A stretch of 64,000 nt of DNA from Haberlea rhodopensis (GCA_907163345.1 CAJQUN010000052.1:3596001-3660000); one strand, 5' to 3'. Positions 1 to 11,810 are shown, numbered from the stretch's first letter. The notes: a model not told the origin generated them from the letters alone. A program made the numbers and translations.

Positions 1-2519
1 ATTGCCCAGGTGCAGTGGCCATTTTGTTCAGTGCGAGCGATCGATCGCTGAAGCCTAGCGATCGATCAGCGAGCTAGCGATTGACCGCTTGAAGCTTAGC
101 GATCGATCGCTCAAGGGCAGTAGACAAATACGTTGAGAGGCGATGCCATGCCCCAAACCACCATCAAATCACCATCTTGGACACTTGGTGGATCCTTGAC
201 TCAAAAACTATAAAAAAATCTCTTCCCCCCACCTAGGATGCAACGCCCCTCACCTTTAAAATAATGGCATGGGTGATGTCACTTTCATTTAACCAAGCAA
301 TCTGATTCTCCTCCCTCTTCCATTCCCTCAAACTTCTCCTTTCTCTCCCCTAAATTTCCAAATTACCTCACCATTTTTTCCTCCATCAAAGCTTGCTCCA
401 ATCTTGCATGCAAGCATAGAAATGGGTAGGAATCAAGAAGAGCTTCAAGGTGTTGGGAGTGTTTGAAATATTTGGAGGTATATCATCATCTTTTTTATAT
501 TAGCTTGGAAATTTTGTATGTGGGGTCGATTTTAGTGCATAACTATGAAAATAAGAAGTGAAATTCATGATGTCATAAGCTTCAGCAGAAACTGTTGTTG
601 CATACAGTAGATTGTTCTGTATTTTTGATTTTCTTAACTTCCGAATATGACTTTGAGCCCCAAACAAAAGTTGTATATATATGAATTGTAGTCATGTGGT
701 TAAAATTTGAGACCATTGGGACTTGAAATGAGTGAGATATGCTCATTTTACTAAAGGGTGCCAGATTCGACTCTGCATGTGCTGAAAATGCACATGCAGT
801 GTAGAATTTCGAACTTTTGACAAATTTTATTGTTCGAATTTGTTCTTGGTATTCAAATAAAACTTGTAGATATTTTAATTCTATTGAGTTTAAAAAAAAT
901 AGGACTCAATTCGGACTTATATTCGAGTAGTTATGAATTTTATACTTTAAGTGTTCAATCTATGTCCTGCATGTGGACGAAAATGCCATGCAGTGTGGTC
1001 TTCGAGTTCCTGAGTATTTTTGGCTAGGAATTTAGGAACATGTCCAGAAATACGTATTTTAGCACTTTGCGTTGGCTGTCCTTTGCCACTGGAATCACTC
1101 GCTTTGGATTTAAAATGAAAGAGTTATGGCGATATTACTAAAACTGCTCGAGCTGGAAAACAGAATTTCAAAAGCAACGTTTTTAGTGTTTTTACTACAT
1201 TTAAATGGAGGAATTAGCTCAAAATCATTAGAGAAGAAAATGAAGTCCTTTGAGTGTTTGAACTTTTAGCACTGGATTTGGGTCATTTGGACATCTTATA
1301 AATTTATTATGAATTTTTAACTAAAATTGGTCAGTCTGAATTTTGAAGGAAAATCAGTAGGAACCATCCTTAAAACTTGTTTTAGCTATTGTGCCTACTT
1401 AAGCACTTAGTGATAATTTTTAGTATATATGACCAGGTTTAATAAATCCAAGACTGTTGAGGAGCACCTGGTAAAGTTAGTGCTGGTCCGAGGTATGTAG
1501 AAAACCGGTCTTATCACGATGTCTGACAAAGACATGTGATGTTCCCGGTGTATGATTTACTTGTCATTACTTGCTAATTTTGTGACTATATGACATGTTG
1601 AACTGCAGTATGTGAATTACGTGATACATGAACTGCATGATTTGATGATGATGCATCACATGAGATTATGATATGCATGGTGCATTAGCATGCATGAACA
1701 TTGAGCATATCATGTTGATCCTACCGATCCTTCGTTGATACCCATACTTTTTTTCCTTTGGTATCTGTGATACATGTCTGGGGATTATGGGCACGCCGAT
1801 GGCTCAGCGGAGAGAGTGAGCTGAGTGATGCCGTAGCGACGAGTGTGCCGACGTCGCCCAGACACGAGGGATGATGGACCGCCGATAGCTCGACTGAGAG
1901 AGATGTCGTAGCGACGAGCGTGTCGACGCCCTGCTCGAGCATGATGGTTTGATTGATGATCTTCCTTTGGACTCCGTAGATATTGATATTTGAGATTTGA
2001 TACCCATCATACGCATTTGCATTCATGCACGTCATACATCGCATGATACTTTGTCGTTCCTTGTGATTTTACCTGTTTCCCATACTGGGGTTCTGACCCC
2101 CTTCGCGGGGGGCTGTCATGTCTTTCTTGGATGGACATGGCAGGTGTTGCAGGTGGACTGATGCCGGATGCTCAAGAGGAAGCATCTAGGTGTGTTACGG
2201 CTCCGTGAGCACGAGTTCTCATTTATGTTATCGAGTCTTCTTCCCAGTTTGGTATTAATGAATTTTAAAAACTTACATTCTCCGGGGAATGCCCCGAGTA
2301 TTTTGTATGCTAACATATTTTCGAACTTCTAAACTTTATTGACGGTTGTGTGAGGATTGCGAATTAGAAATACGCATTTTGAGTATTAATATTATATATG
2401 TATCATCGAAAAAAAAAAATTTGGGCCACATATTGATAATCTGAATAAATCTTCCGCTGTTTAAGCAAAATTAATCATTGTGTGATAATTAAACGCATGA
2501 TTAGGACCGGGCCCTGACA
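1..2519 (+). mobile_element. Element E: 5' LTR, left end outside the window
   Basis: This is the right part of a long LTR. It ends in CCCTGACA at 2519 and is followed after two bases by a tRNA-Met primer site, so the element reads on the + strand. Within it are a cluster of CGATCGATCG palindromes near the start and a donor-like GAGGTATGTAG near 1490. Two imperfect copies of a block containing GTAGCGACGAG lie around 1830-1945. A hairpin of C and G runs near 2080-2115 is followed by an acceptor-like ATGGCAG near 2150. No reading frame in it looks like a protein. Its sequence differs clearly from the other LTRs here, so it is a separate family that shares their layout. Confidence 0.8.
38..109 (+). 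repeat. CGATCGATCG palindrome cluster in LTR E (partial)
   Basis: Four units start at 38, 59, 78 and 100, with spacings of 21, 19 and 22 bp. Two are degenerate: CGATCGATCA and CGATTGACCG. Flanking bases are mostly AGC...GCT. More units may lie left of the window. Confidence 0.85.
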
Positions 2520-2948
2520 GTTGGTATCAGAGCATAATCTAGGATATGCTCGAACTAGAGTTTAGGACACGGATTCTAGACACAAATAAATTGTTGCGCA
2601 TGTGTTTGACTACATGACTTAAATGCTATTGCCTGCTATGTTTATGTTTTGAGTCCCAGTAATTGCTAGAGTACTTTTTTACTACATTTTAAATTACCGG
2701 GGTATGCCTGAGTATCTGTATCCTAAGTATTCTATTACTGGTTGGTTAAATACTTGCTTATATGATGAGTAACATGTTGAATTGGAAACTGGAATTACAT
2801 ATTTTCAGTACCATTATATATGTATCACTTAAAAAGCGAAAATTTTTTAGGGCCATTTGACAAGACATTTGAATTAAATCTTCCACTGTTTACACAAAAT
2901 TAATTATTGTGTGATAATTAAATGCATGATTAGGACCGGGCCCTCACA
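2520..2948 (+). mobile_element. Element E: remnant leader fused to 3' LTR tail
   Basis: After the primer site only about 160 bp of leader remain. From about 2682 the sequence again resembles the last ~270 bp of the 5' LTR: the CCGGGG..TGCC..GAGTAT block, the AAATCTTCC block, and the shared end TTAGGACCGGGCCCT. It ends at 2948 in CTCACA. The whole coding region, PPT and most of the 3' LTR are therefore missing. A large internal deletion is the simplest reading. Confidence 0.75.
2522..2533 (+). promoter_or_regulatory. Primer-binding site of element E
   Basis: TGGTATCAGAGC is complementary to the 3' end of plant initiator Met-tRNA and starts two bases after the LTR end. It fixes the strand of the element and the right edge of its 5' LTR. 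Confidence 0.85.
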
Positions 2949-3537
2949 GAATACCTACTTGGGTATGTGTTTCTGGGCGCGAAATTAATTATGAGTTATT
3001 AATTGTGTTTAGCAAATAATTCACGGGATCTCTGGGCAAAGGCAAGGATTGACTCTTGCTATTGGACTATAAGGTACGTTTGACGTACGAGCATAGTTAG
3101 ATATATTATTGTCATGATTAATAAATGGTACATTATTGTTGTGCTAAAGAATATGTGTTATGAATTGTGGAAATATCGTTGTTGAGCGAGTAACGAGTAA
3201 TATGTTGTCGCTGTTGAGCGAGCATTGGTCATGATTCCGCCGCTGTTGAGCGTGAGAGAGGTCAGAATACGGCCGTTGTTGAGCGAGCGATGTGATACGA
3301 TAGAATGAGATTGTGATATACTTGATTTCTGTAAAGCATGATTGTCACGATTCAGCTATAACTGATTATGGAATGCGTGGTTTGAATATAGTTAATCAAT
3401 GTAATGATTAACTGATTTTGGATTTGATGATTTTGGTTATTGTGAGAATAGGAACATCATGTGAAATTCCATTAGGTGATGGTATATACAGGAAGTATTT
3501 TCTGAATTCGTAACTTTACATTCTGTAAATTATGAAT
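2949..3537 (+). mobile_element. LTR D, left visible part
   Basis: This stretch resembles LTR J (reverse complement) and LTR B around the splice-donor-like site: AAGGTACGT then GACGTACGAGC near 3073. Blocks of the type GTTGAGCGAGC with CCGCTGTTGAGCG follow at 3180-3295. It stops at 3537, where element C is inserted, and resumes at 31753. Its 5' half is not in the window; element E lies directly to its left, perhaps inserted into D with GAATA (2949-2953) as one copy of the target duplication. No protein is encoded. Confidence 0.7.
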
Positions 3538-4629
3538 TGTAAGGACCCTAGTTCTTTATGTGATATAAAGACATAAGTAGAGCTAAGGAGTGCATTATCA
3601 GAGTATAAAATTTTTGTGTTGAGGCCTTGAGCTTTAAGGGTTACATGCCAAGATAAATACTTCCAAATGGATTAAATACATTCCTAACAAAATGAATGTT
3701 CATCATATAGATTTACACTACTTCTAGAGTAGATACTATACAAAAGAATCCCAGCTTCTATACCAAAAGCCCTCCACGCTAGCTCACTGCGTCAACCCGA
3801 CCTTAGCCCCCCTTTTATGCCAAAAACTACAAGGACAACCCCCAAATCATGAGCATATAATAATCCATAATAAGCATGACATGATTAAAAAGCATAAATG
3901 CAGAAACAAGTAAGTACAAAACACTGCCTGTTTCCCAATTGCATTTTTAAACGCCCCCTTTTTGGTTGTCCCTGTATAATAACTCATGAGTATAATCAAT
4001 GGATTATTCAATGGTTTTACAGTGTCATGACATATCACCAATTACCAATCCCTAGTCTGTTATAACATTGTATTTTAATGCACCTCGCATGTCATGACAG
4101 CGGCACCAATACCCCTCGCTTTGACATATTAGCGGCATTGAATAACCTCGCTCAAATGCGACATGCGGCAATACCCTCGCTTCAACATTTGGCGGCAAAT
4201 ATTCATTCCTCGCTATAATATGACAGCGGCAAGTATTCTATCATCGCTTCAAGTGACAGCGACAAAGCATTAAAATCATCACTCGAATATAACCATGACT
4301 CATGGGATATGCACCAATCAATCAACATATACATATGCAATCATAATTTATAGATCAACCTGTATTTGCATCTACCATGCACAATTCAATACACACTTGC
4401 ATCCACAATGCATATCCCAATGCGTATATAAGTTACATGTTACCGTTGGGTGCCCGTACGTCTTCTACGTACCTTTCCAAAAGTAGGAGATGGTAGGACT
4501 TTACTTCCTTGGCTGTGTCGCCACCTGAGATGGTTCTACATAATCACATAAACTCATATTAGATGCAAATAATAGTCCAACACCAAAAATCCTACAATAA
4601 ATAACCAAAACACAAATTTTGGCTTCTCG

Positions 4630-4836
4630 CGATCGATCGCCAATAGGCCCCGATCGATCGTGAGATGCTACTGCCTCCACGTTCAAAAATCTGCCTTCCG
4701 CGATCGATCGCTGAAGACATGCCGATCGATCGCTGGCTTGCCGATCGATCGCCCAATTCACGCGATCGATCGTCGAATGCCCATGACTCGCACTCTGGTT
4801 CTCGTGATCGATCGGGAAGAGCACGCCGATCGATCG
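4630..4836 (-). repeat. Eight-unit palindrome array in C 3' LTR
   Basis: Units with core CGATCGATCG start at 4630, 4651, 4701, 4723, 4742, 4763, 4805 and 4827. In element sense the spacings are 22, 42, 21, 19, 22, 50 and 21 bp, a 2-4-2 grouping. One unit reads TGATCGATCG. Reading frames here translate to repeats of DRS, RSI and IDR because the core has no stop codon in any frame. Confidence 0.95.
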
Positions 4837-5153
4837 CCGAAGTGTGTAATCGCGAGAAATCGCCATTTCCGAGCACCATTCCAAGGCTACCATAAAACAC
4901 ACCTCAAACCATCATATCCCAACAACTTAACACACAAGGTACACCAATATACTACCATGTAGCTACTCAAAACAAGTATCACAGGCTACTAAACATGCCA
5001 TTTCTACTCAACCCTTTATCAAAACTCAACCAACATTTAACCCAAAACAGGATATGATTCCTTACCCTCTTTTGCTCCAACTTTTGCAAGATTTATAGCA
5101 ATGAAATTTGCAAATCCCTTCCTCCTACTTGCTTAGCTGTTGCTGGACGATTT

Positions 5154-5172
5154 GGGGGGGGGGGGGGGGGGG
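5154..5172. repeat. Run of 19 G (C run in LTR sense)
   Basis: An uninterrupted homopolymer lies just upstream (in element sense) of the conserved leader GCAAAA block. The partner LTR has an interrupted, shorter run at about 31306-31328, so this is an unstable mononucleotide tract. Confidence 0.95.
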
Positions 5173-5596
5173 AGAAAGGGAGAGATTTCTGAGATGAAAG
5201 GTGGGGTGGGAGAGTGGAGAAGGGGTATGGCTGCAGCAGGGAGAGGTATGGGTTGAGGTGGGGGTGGTTAGATGATAGGTTAAGTTTTTGTCCCTGTATT
5301 TAGCATGATGTATTAAAATATCCTCACATGATATTTTATAGCATTTATTCAATAAAATACTTCAAATTCCAATTAAACATGCTTTACCAAAATGAACAAC
5401 ACCCACCCCCAAATAATCATGCCATAGCCCGAATTCCCAACATATAACACATGCACCCTGAAATGCATTACTATGCCATGACCACCACATGACTAAGCAT
5501 TCCCCAATATTAAATCAACACCAATAAATTAATACCATAATCCTCACATAACATAATTAATGTTCAAATGGACATAATCATTTCGGGGACATCACA

Positions 5597-5631
5597 ATAC
5601 TCCCCTACTTATAAGATTTCGTCCTCGAAAT
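5597..5631 (-). promoter_or_regulatory. Polypurine tract and adjacent hairpin of element C
   Basis: Read on the minus strand, the tract CTTATAAGTAGGGGAGTAT touches the 3' LTR and would prime plus-strand DNA synthesis. Just upstream is the inverted repeat ATTTCGAGGACGAAAT. The same pair of signals is seen in A, H, G, B, F and K. Confidence 0.85.
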
Positions 5632-5666
5632 CAACATGCACTTACCAAAATGAAACAAAACATAAA

Positions 5667-6316
5667 TCACATACCAGAAAATAGTTCCGGATAGTGTTGC
5701 ATCATATGTTGCTCCGTCTCCCACGTGGCCTCCTCGACACCCCTGCAATCCCACTGAACTTTGATCATAGGTATCACTTTGTTCTGAAGTTTGCGGTCTG
5801 CTTGATCCAAAATTCTAACAGGCCGCTCCACATAAGATACATCGGATTCTAACTGAACCTCAGAAGGCTGCAAAACATGTGACGGATCTGGCTCATATTT
5901 CCGTAACATAGACACAAGGAACACATCATGGATACCAGACAAAGAAGGTGGCAAGGCCAGTCGGTAAGCTACGGTGCAAATGCACTGCAAGATCTCATAC
6001 GCCCCAACATATCTCGGATAATTTCCCGCGCATCCCAAATCGTACAACACCTCTGAAAAGTGAGATCTTCAAGAAGACCTTATCTCCCAACTGAAACTCT
6101 AACGGTCGCCGCCGTTTATTAGAATAAGCTGCCTGTCTATCCTGGGCTGCTTTCATTTTCTGCCTTATCACCTTTATCTTTTCTTCCATTTCCCGAACCA
6201 AATCCGTTCCTCCGACCGACTTACGGTCCAAGTCGTCCCAACATAAGGGTGATCTACATCGTCTGCCATAAAGGGCCTCAAAAGGAGCCATCTGAATACT
6301 TGCTTGGTAGCTATTG
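5667..6316 (-). pseudogene. C: integrase C-terminal part and chromodomain
   Basis: Minus-strand frames give MAPFEALYGRRC, then the KIKVIRQKMKAAQDRQAAY helix and LEFQLGDKVFLKIS. After a frameshift near 6050 comes the chromodomain stretch with VERPVRILDQADRKL and VQWDCRGVEEATWE, ending YPELFSGM at 5667. The chromodomain is thought to steer integration to histone-marked chromatin. The GPYEIL segment is damaged by the frameshift. The gene is cut at 6317 by insert M; the rest of integrase continues at 7971. Confidence 0.85.
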
Positions 6317-6321
6317 TTATA

Positions 6322-7965
6322 TGTTCGCTTTTATTTTAAACAATTAATTCCAATCTAGCGATTTTAGACCGTAAGTGCACGGTGTCAAGTTTTAGTATAG
6401 ATAGGAAGATACGGATTGTCGAACCCACGGGGACTAACAAGCAATTACCAAATAAGATTTCTTTTAACTATATTTAACCTACGATAATTAATCAATAATT
6501 AAACTAATCTAATCCAACCAAAACAATCGACGATCACGAGAAAAATCCACAAGAAAGAATTATCAAGACAATTATTCACCTAACCCAACTCTTACAAGTC
6601 TTTTCTTCATACATCTCTAAGGTGACGGGTTTTCCGAATTTATTCAATATACTCTTTCGAGCTATATTAAGTCTAACATCAAATTGCAACTAGTAACTCT
6701 CGTTCACGTAATTAACAATTTAATGTTGAATGCGCTTTATGAAAACCACTAACTTTAGATTAAACAACCCAAAGCTATCACTCGTGTGTGATTTTATCTC
6801 TCGATCTCAATCTTTAACACACGGAATGAATTACTATATCGTATTATAATTTCATCTCTCGATCTCAATTATAATAAAATATCATTCAAAGGTGATCAAT
6901 CATTCAAAAGCATTAAAAACAATAACACATGCTCATAGAAGATGTATGAAATCAATGAATCAATAATATTAAAGGAAAACAATGTTTAAGATATTTCTCA
7001 ATCATCCAAAACACATAAAATCCAATAATAAATCAAAACAAATAATCGAAAAGTAAAAGCAAACTCCCAAGTCGACTCCTTCGTTTATTCTCGATCCTTC
7101 CTCGCTTCTTTCTCGAACGTGCTCCTCGATTCTCTTGTTGGTTTGTTCCAAATCATAGGGTGTAGGGTTGATGAATGGGTGAAGAGTGCTGGACGAAGAG
7201 TAGAAGATTGATGGAGGTTGGACGTATGAGAGGAGGAAAGAAAAGGTGGACGTGAGATGGAATTTAAGGAAAGGGGACGTGAGATGGAGGCTGTGATGTG
7301 AGTGTGATGAAGAGTTGTGTGTTGAGGCTATTCCCTAGGTTAAAGTCTTATTTTGGGTTGAAATTCTCGTGTATAAAATATAGGGGACAGAATTATGGAC
7401 TTCCCTTTTGCATACAAACTCTACAAGGAAGTTATTTTTCTGAAAACTCCTCGTCCCGATCGATCCGGACAAAGTGGCCGATCGATCGAGCCTCACAGTA
7501 AGAATTTCGTGGCTTTTTCAGCCTTTCTCGATTGATCGTAAATGCTTGCTCGATCGATCGAGCTTCACAATAAGTTTTCTTTGCCTTTTTCAGCTTCTGG
7601 CTAGTTTCGTATTTTGGCCGTAACTTTCTCATACAAACTCCAAATTTGATGAATCAGCTGTCCACGCGAAGATAAGAGAAAGTTCTACAACTTCTATATG
7701 GACCACATGTCCAAAACATGGCTCGAACATATAGTAATTTGAGGAGAAAGGAGCAACATGTGTCTTGGATTCTGGTTTTTTCCTCTTTTCTTCACTTTTA
7801 TTCATTATTTCATCATTTTAGCTTGATTTCTTCCCCTTTCCCTACATTTCAACATTGATTCCTGAAATAGAGAAATATATACCATAAACCGTAAAATAAT
7901 CCAAGAATCAACACGAAAATATATACATATCATAGCCTAAAAACGCGTAATATTCAGCCCTATCA
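6322..7965. mobile_element. Insert M: 1.6-kb LTR-like element of another family
   Basis: M starts TGTTCGC, ends CCCTATCA, and is flanked by TTATA on both sides (6317-6321 and 7966-7970). Removing it rejoins the integrase frame of C. It has no tRNA primer site, no coding sequence and no internal LTR pair, so a solo LTR is likeliest. A block near 6365-6440 contains GTAAGTGCACGG and GAACCCACGGGGAC. It shares no LTR layout with its neighbours except two pairs of CGATCGATCG palindromes. Family and strand are undetermined. Confidence 0.75.
7457..7561. repeat. Four palindrome units in insert M
   Basis: Units start at 7457 (CGATCGATCC), 7479, 7530 (CGATTGATCG) and 7552. The spacings are 22, 51 and 22 bp: two pairs, with the same pair and gap distances as the arrays in the surrounding LTRs. 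Flanks are of the GCC...GAG and CTC...GAG type. Confidence 0.92.
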
Positions 7966-7970
7966 TTATA

Positions 7971-8573
7971 CGAGAATTCTACCAAGGCCACTGAATCCTG
8001 CCAAGAAGTATTAAACTCCAATGCACATGCCCTCAACATGTCCTCGAGCGTTTGGATAGTAAGCTCGGTCTGGCCATCCGTTTGGGGATGGTATGCAGTG
8101 CTCAACCTTACTTCAGTCCCCAAAGCTGATTGAAGACCCTCCCAAAAATGAGATGTGAATCGTTGATCTCGATCAGACACTATAGAAATAGGGATCCCGT
8201 GCAATATTACCACATCTTGAACATATAACTGGGTCATCCGCAAATAGGTGGAGGTCATACTATAGGGAATGAAGTGAGCCACTTTGGTCAGTCTGTCTAC
8301 AATCACCCAAATGGCATCAAAACCCGAAACAATCCTCGGCAAGTGGGTCACAAAGTCCATGGATATGTGATCCCACTTCCACTTCGGTATCTCTAAGCTC
8401 TCCAGCTCACCACCAGGTCTCTGCCTCTCTGCCTTAACCTGTTGACAGATTAAACACCTCTTAACAAAAGTGATGACGTCCCGCTTCATATGTTTCCACC
8501 AGAATTGATAACGAAGATCCTCATACATTTTCCTCCCTCTGGGGTGGATACTAAGCCTGCTGCTATGAGCCCG
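7971..8573 (-). pseudogene. C: integrase zinc and catalytic core
   Basis: The minus-strand frame reads from the HHCC zinc module (FWWKHMK...CLICQQVKAE) through the catalytic core. The three acidic positions are visible: D in SMDFVTHLP, D in VSDRDQRF and E in the QTELTIQTLEDM stretch. The usual R after that E is L here, and DPRF is DQRF. The frame runs out into insert M at 7970. A stop codon (TAA on the minus strand) at 8574-8576 separates it from the RNase H frame. The protein cannot be made intact. Confidence 0.88.
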
Positions 8574-9225
8574 TTATAGGATTCCTTGAAGCAACTCCGG
8601 TGTATTCGGAACCACCCAACGGTTACTGAGCCTCAAGGAACCGTCTTCAGCCACCCTAAACTTTGATGACTGCCCAAGAAATACCAAAGATAACCATCTC
8701 CGTACCTCCTCATATAATCTCTGAGGTCTCCTGATATTCTCATAAATATCTGGCTCAGCTAATAAGGTCGATACACGTACAGGTGATGCATCCACATCGT
8801 AGTCATAACCCAGATAACAGTAGGAGGTCATCATGGCTGACAACTGCATGACATCCTCGGCAGTACACCTCACTTTCCGGCTCAAAGCGTCTGCTGTCAG
8901 GTTAGCTTTCTCGGGATGGTACTCAATCTCACAATCATAGTCTTTGAGTAAGTCCATCCATCTCCTCTGTCTCATGTTCAGCTCTGCCTGAGTAAAGACT
9001 AACTTTAGGCTCTTCTGATCTGTATAAATGGTAAATGAAGTACCATACAAGTAGTGCCGCCATATCTTCAGAGCAAATACAATAGCCGCCAGTTCCAAAT
9101 CATGAACTGGATACCTAGTCTCATGCGGCTTTAACTGTCTCGATGCATAAGCTACCACATGCTTATCTTGCATCAGCACGCATCCTAAGCCCTGAAGTGA
9201 TGTATCAGTATAGATAACGAATGTT
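8574..9225 (-). pseudogene. C: RNase H and linker to integrase
   Basis: The frame covers the second half of RNase H (VVAYASRQLKPHETRYPVHD, ELAAIVFALKIWRHYLYG, FTIYTDQKSLK) and the MRQRRWMDLLKDYDCEIEYH and NLTADALSRK segments. It ends at an in-frame stop at 8574-8576. The start of RNase H is disrupted by a frameshift near 9180-9205, separating it from the RT frame. Compared with A and H, KSLKLVFT replaces KSLKFLFT. Confidence 0.86.
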
Positions 9226-10240
9226 GTCCGTAGGAATCACCAACACTGGTGCTGATGTCAATCTGTGCTTCAACTCCTGGAAACTCTGTTCACAAGCCTC
9301 AGACCAATAAAATGGTACTCCCTTTTTAGTCAACTGCATCAGTGGCTTGACAATCTTCGAGAATCCTTCGACAAAACGCCGGTAATATCCGGCCAAACCA
9401 AGAAAGCTCCGAATCTCGGGCACTGAAGTAGGCATAGACCATTTCATCACCGCCTCTACCTTCCTGGGATCTACTGATATCCCGTCCCTAGAAATGACAT
9501 GACCGAGAAACACCGCGCTGCTCAACCAGAATTCACATTTGCTAAGCTTGGCAAACAGCTGATTATCCCTGAGGATCTGGAGCACCGTCCTCAAATGACT
9601 CATATGTTCCTCCTCGCTCCGAGAATAGATAAGTATGTCGTCAATGAATACAATGACAAACTGGTCAAGATATTGCTGGAACACCCGATTCATCAGACCC
9701 ATAAAGACAGCCGGGGCGTTCGTCACCCCGAACGGCATAACCAAGAACTCGTAATGTCCATACCGAGTCCGGAATGCTGTCTTCGGCACATCTTCCTCTC
9801 TAACCCAAATCTGATGATACCAGACCTCAAATCAATCTTGGAATAGAGTCTCGTGCCCTGCAACTGATCAAACAGATCATCAATCCTTGGAAGAGGGTAC
9901 TTATTTTTAACTGTCGCCTTATTCAATTGTCGGTAGTCGATGCACAACCGCATTGAACCATCCTTCTTCTTGACAAATAAAATCGGTGCACCCCAAGGCG
10001 ATACACTCGGACGTATGTATCGCTTATCAAGGAGTTCCTGTAATTGCACCTTCAGTTCCCTCAGTTCCGTCGGCGCCATTCTATAAGGAGCTCGAGAAAT
10101 AGCAGAAGTCTCCGGTAGTAACTCAATTCCAAATTCAACATCTCTAATGGGCGGGAACCCTGGAATCTCATCCGGGAATACATCAGTAAATTCTGCAACC
10201 ACCGGTATTTCCTCAATCTTTAGCTCTTTCTTCTTTTCCG
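9205..10240 (-). pseudogene. C: reverse transcriptase
   Basis: RT is spread over two frames joined by a frameshift near 9790. The first has PSVSPWGAPILFVKKKDGSM, LCIDYRQLNKATVKNKYPL and RIDDLFDQLQGTRLYSKIDL. The second has KTAFRTRYGHYEFLVMPFG, the active-site FIDDILIYS, and the thumb and connection segment LGHVISRDGISVDPRKVEAV. The catalytic FIDD is intact, so loss of function comes from the frameshift rather than from the active site. Confidence 0.88.
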
Positions 10241-10800
10241 CTATATCAACGGCATAGATAAGATAACCAGTATGGCCATGTTCCAATAACCGTGACATCT
10301 TACAGTTGAAACCAATGGGATCTTCGGACGAGAACCATTCCCATAAAAGATCCACTGAAACCCTTGATCAGATCGGAAGCGAACAGTTCTCTGTCGCCAG
10401 TCAACCACGGCCTGATATCTATTCAGCACATCAATGCCCACGATACAATCAAAGTCTGCCATACTCAGTACCATCAGGTCCGTCTTCAAATCATTGCCCT
10501 CAAAATAAACAAGGCAGTCCGCAAGAAACTGGTCAGTAATAACATTTCTTCCAGTGGGTGTCGAGATCATAAGAGGGGTGGGCAACGGAGACGGGCACGT
10601 ACGATATCTCCCCACAAAATCAGAAGAATAAAGGAATGGGAGGCACCTGTGTCTATCAAAATAAAAAGCAGGGTACATAAATAAATAGCACGCACCAGCA
10701 ATCACCTCCTCTGGGGCTGCCTCGGCCTGCTCTCTGGTTAGTGCATATACTTGTCCCTGAGGCGGTCCTAATGTCTGTCCTCCCGATGGTCGAGGCATGT
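10241..10800 (-). pseudogene. C: aspartic protease region
   Basis: The frame GPPQGQVYALTREQAEAAPE leads into the protease. The active-site DTGASHSF stretch is out of frame locally (near 10625-10670), although its codons are still recognisable in the next frame. Downstream, LMVLSMADFDCIVGIDVLNR and the QAVVDWRQRTVRFRS segment are in frame. Two nearby frameshifts around the active site would abolish the protease. Confidence 0.82.
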
Positions 10801-10845
10801 TCTACTGCCTCTGGTGCACAGTCCTGTCGTCATATCTCGGTCTAC

Positions 10846-11810
10846 TCATTCTAAATCCGAATGTCCCCCTCGACTGGGGCAATACCGAGAACTGTGGCCC
10901 ATCTTGCCACAACTGAAATAGGCTGGACAGTTGTTTGATGAATGTGGTCCTCCACAATTCTCACATCTTGGTTCCCCCGTCCTGTTCCCTTGCATCGGCC
11001 CCCGGTTGGTTGGCATATTATAGGACTTCTTCCCACTAAATTGAGAAGACCAGGATGCTCCACGAGGCTTAAACTGCTCTCCTCGTGGTCTCAAGCTATC
11101 GGCAACTGACCTCTGGGGTGGCACATATGGGGGTACAGTATCAGCATACGCCCCAACTCCGATTTCCGCCAGCTCTGCTCTTGTAAGAGCATCATAAAAA
11201 GAGGTAGGTTTATTGGAGATAACCAGGTCAAATAAATCCGGTCTCAGACCCTTCAGAAAATGCCTCATCTTGGCATGTCCATTGCTAGCAACGTGAGGGA
11301 CATACCTCAATAATGACGAGTAGTGCATGTCATAATATGATACTGTCATACTGCCCTGTTTTAAATTGGTGAACTCATCTTCTTTCAGTTCTCTGGCAGC
11401 AGCTGAGAAGTATCGATTCAAAAATCGAGTTCTGAATAGGCTCCAATCAATAGGTACTCCTTGAGCTCTCAGCTCCATCATAGTCGTCTTCCACCACATG
11501 GAGGACTTCTTAGCTAATTGGAACTCCATCAACCTCAGCCAGGCAGTCTTGGCACAGGGTGCCGACACAAATATCAGCTCTATCCTTTTCAACCATTCCT
11601 CAGCCTCTTCCCCAGTCTCAGTTTCCTCGAATCTAGGCAGATGGAAGGTTAGGAACTGTGTGAGACTCAGTTCACCCGGCAAAAACGGCTGTACAACAGG
11701 TTCCACACCCACAGCAGGTGGCGGTAGAGGATTCGTCTGAGCAATGCTAGCGTTAACACTTCCACATCGCCCACCTCCTCGTTAAGATTCCCCAAATTTA
11801 TAGCCGCCAT
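10846..11810 (-). pseudogene. C: gag with zinc knuckle
   Basis: The likely start codon is the ATG at 11808-11810 (MAAINLGNLNEEVGDV). It is followed by a one-base frameshift near 11763. The gag core then runs from GVEPVVQPFLPGELSLTQFL through WLKRIELIFVSAPCAKTAW, FRTRFLNRYFSAAARELKED and SLLRYVPHVASNGHAKMRHF. A zinc knuckle region follows (CENCGGPHSSNNC, then FSCGKMGHSSRYC). The first Cys of the CX2CX4HX4C knuckle is replaced by S, so zinc binding is probably weakened. Gag would coat the RNA and form the particle. Confidence 0.86.

Larger units (their letters stand above)
3538..5596 (-). repeat. 3' LTR of element C
   Basis: The + strand reads TGTAAGGACC...GACATCACA. In element sense it holds, in order: a T-rich tract with a C run, the palindrome array (4630-4836), the exon-2-like block ending at the donor AAG|GTACGTAG, alternating GCGA and CCGC blocks (about 4080-4270), and the acceptor-like CCTTGTAG near 3830. 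The partner LTR at 29679-31747 is very similar, with scattered point changes and small indels. Confidence 0.92.

Noticed and set aside
4501..4902. Open frames rich in DRS, RSI and IDR in the LTRs, resembling SR-type splicing proteins
   Set aside because: They are translations of the CGATCGATCG array, which has no stop codon in any frame. They occur on both strands and unit spacings are not multiples of three.
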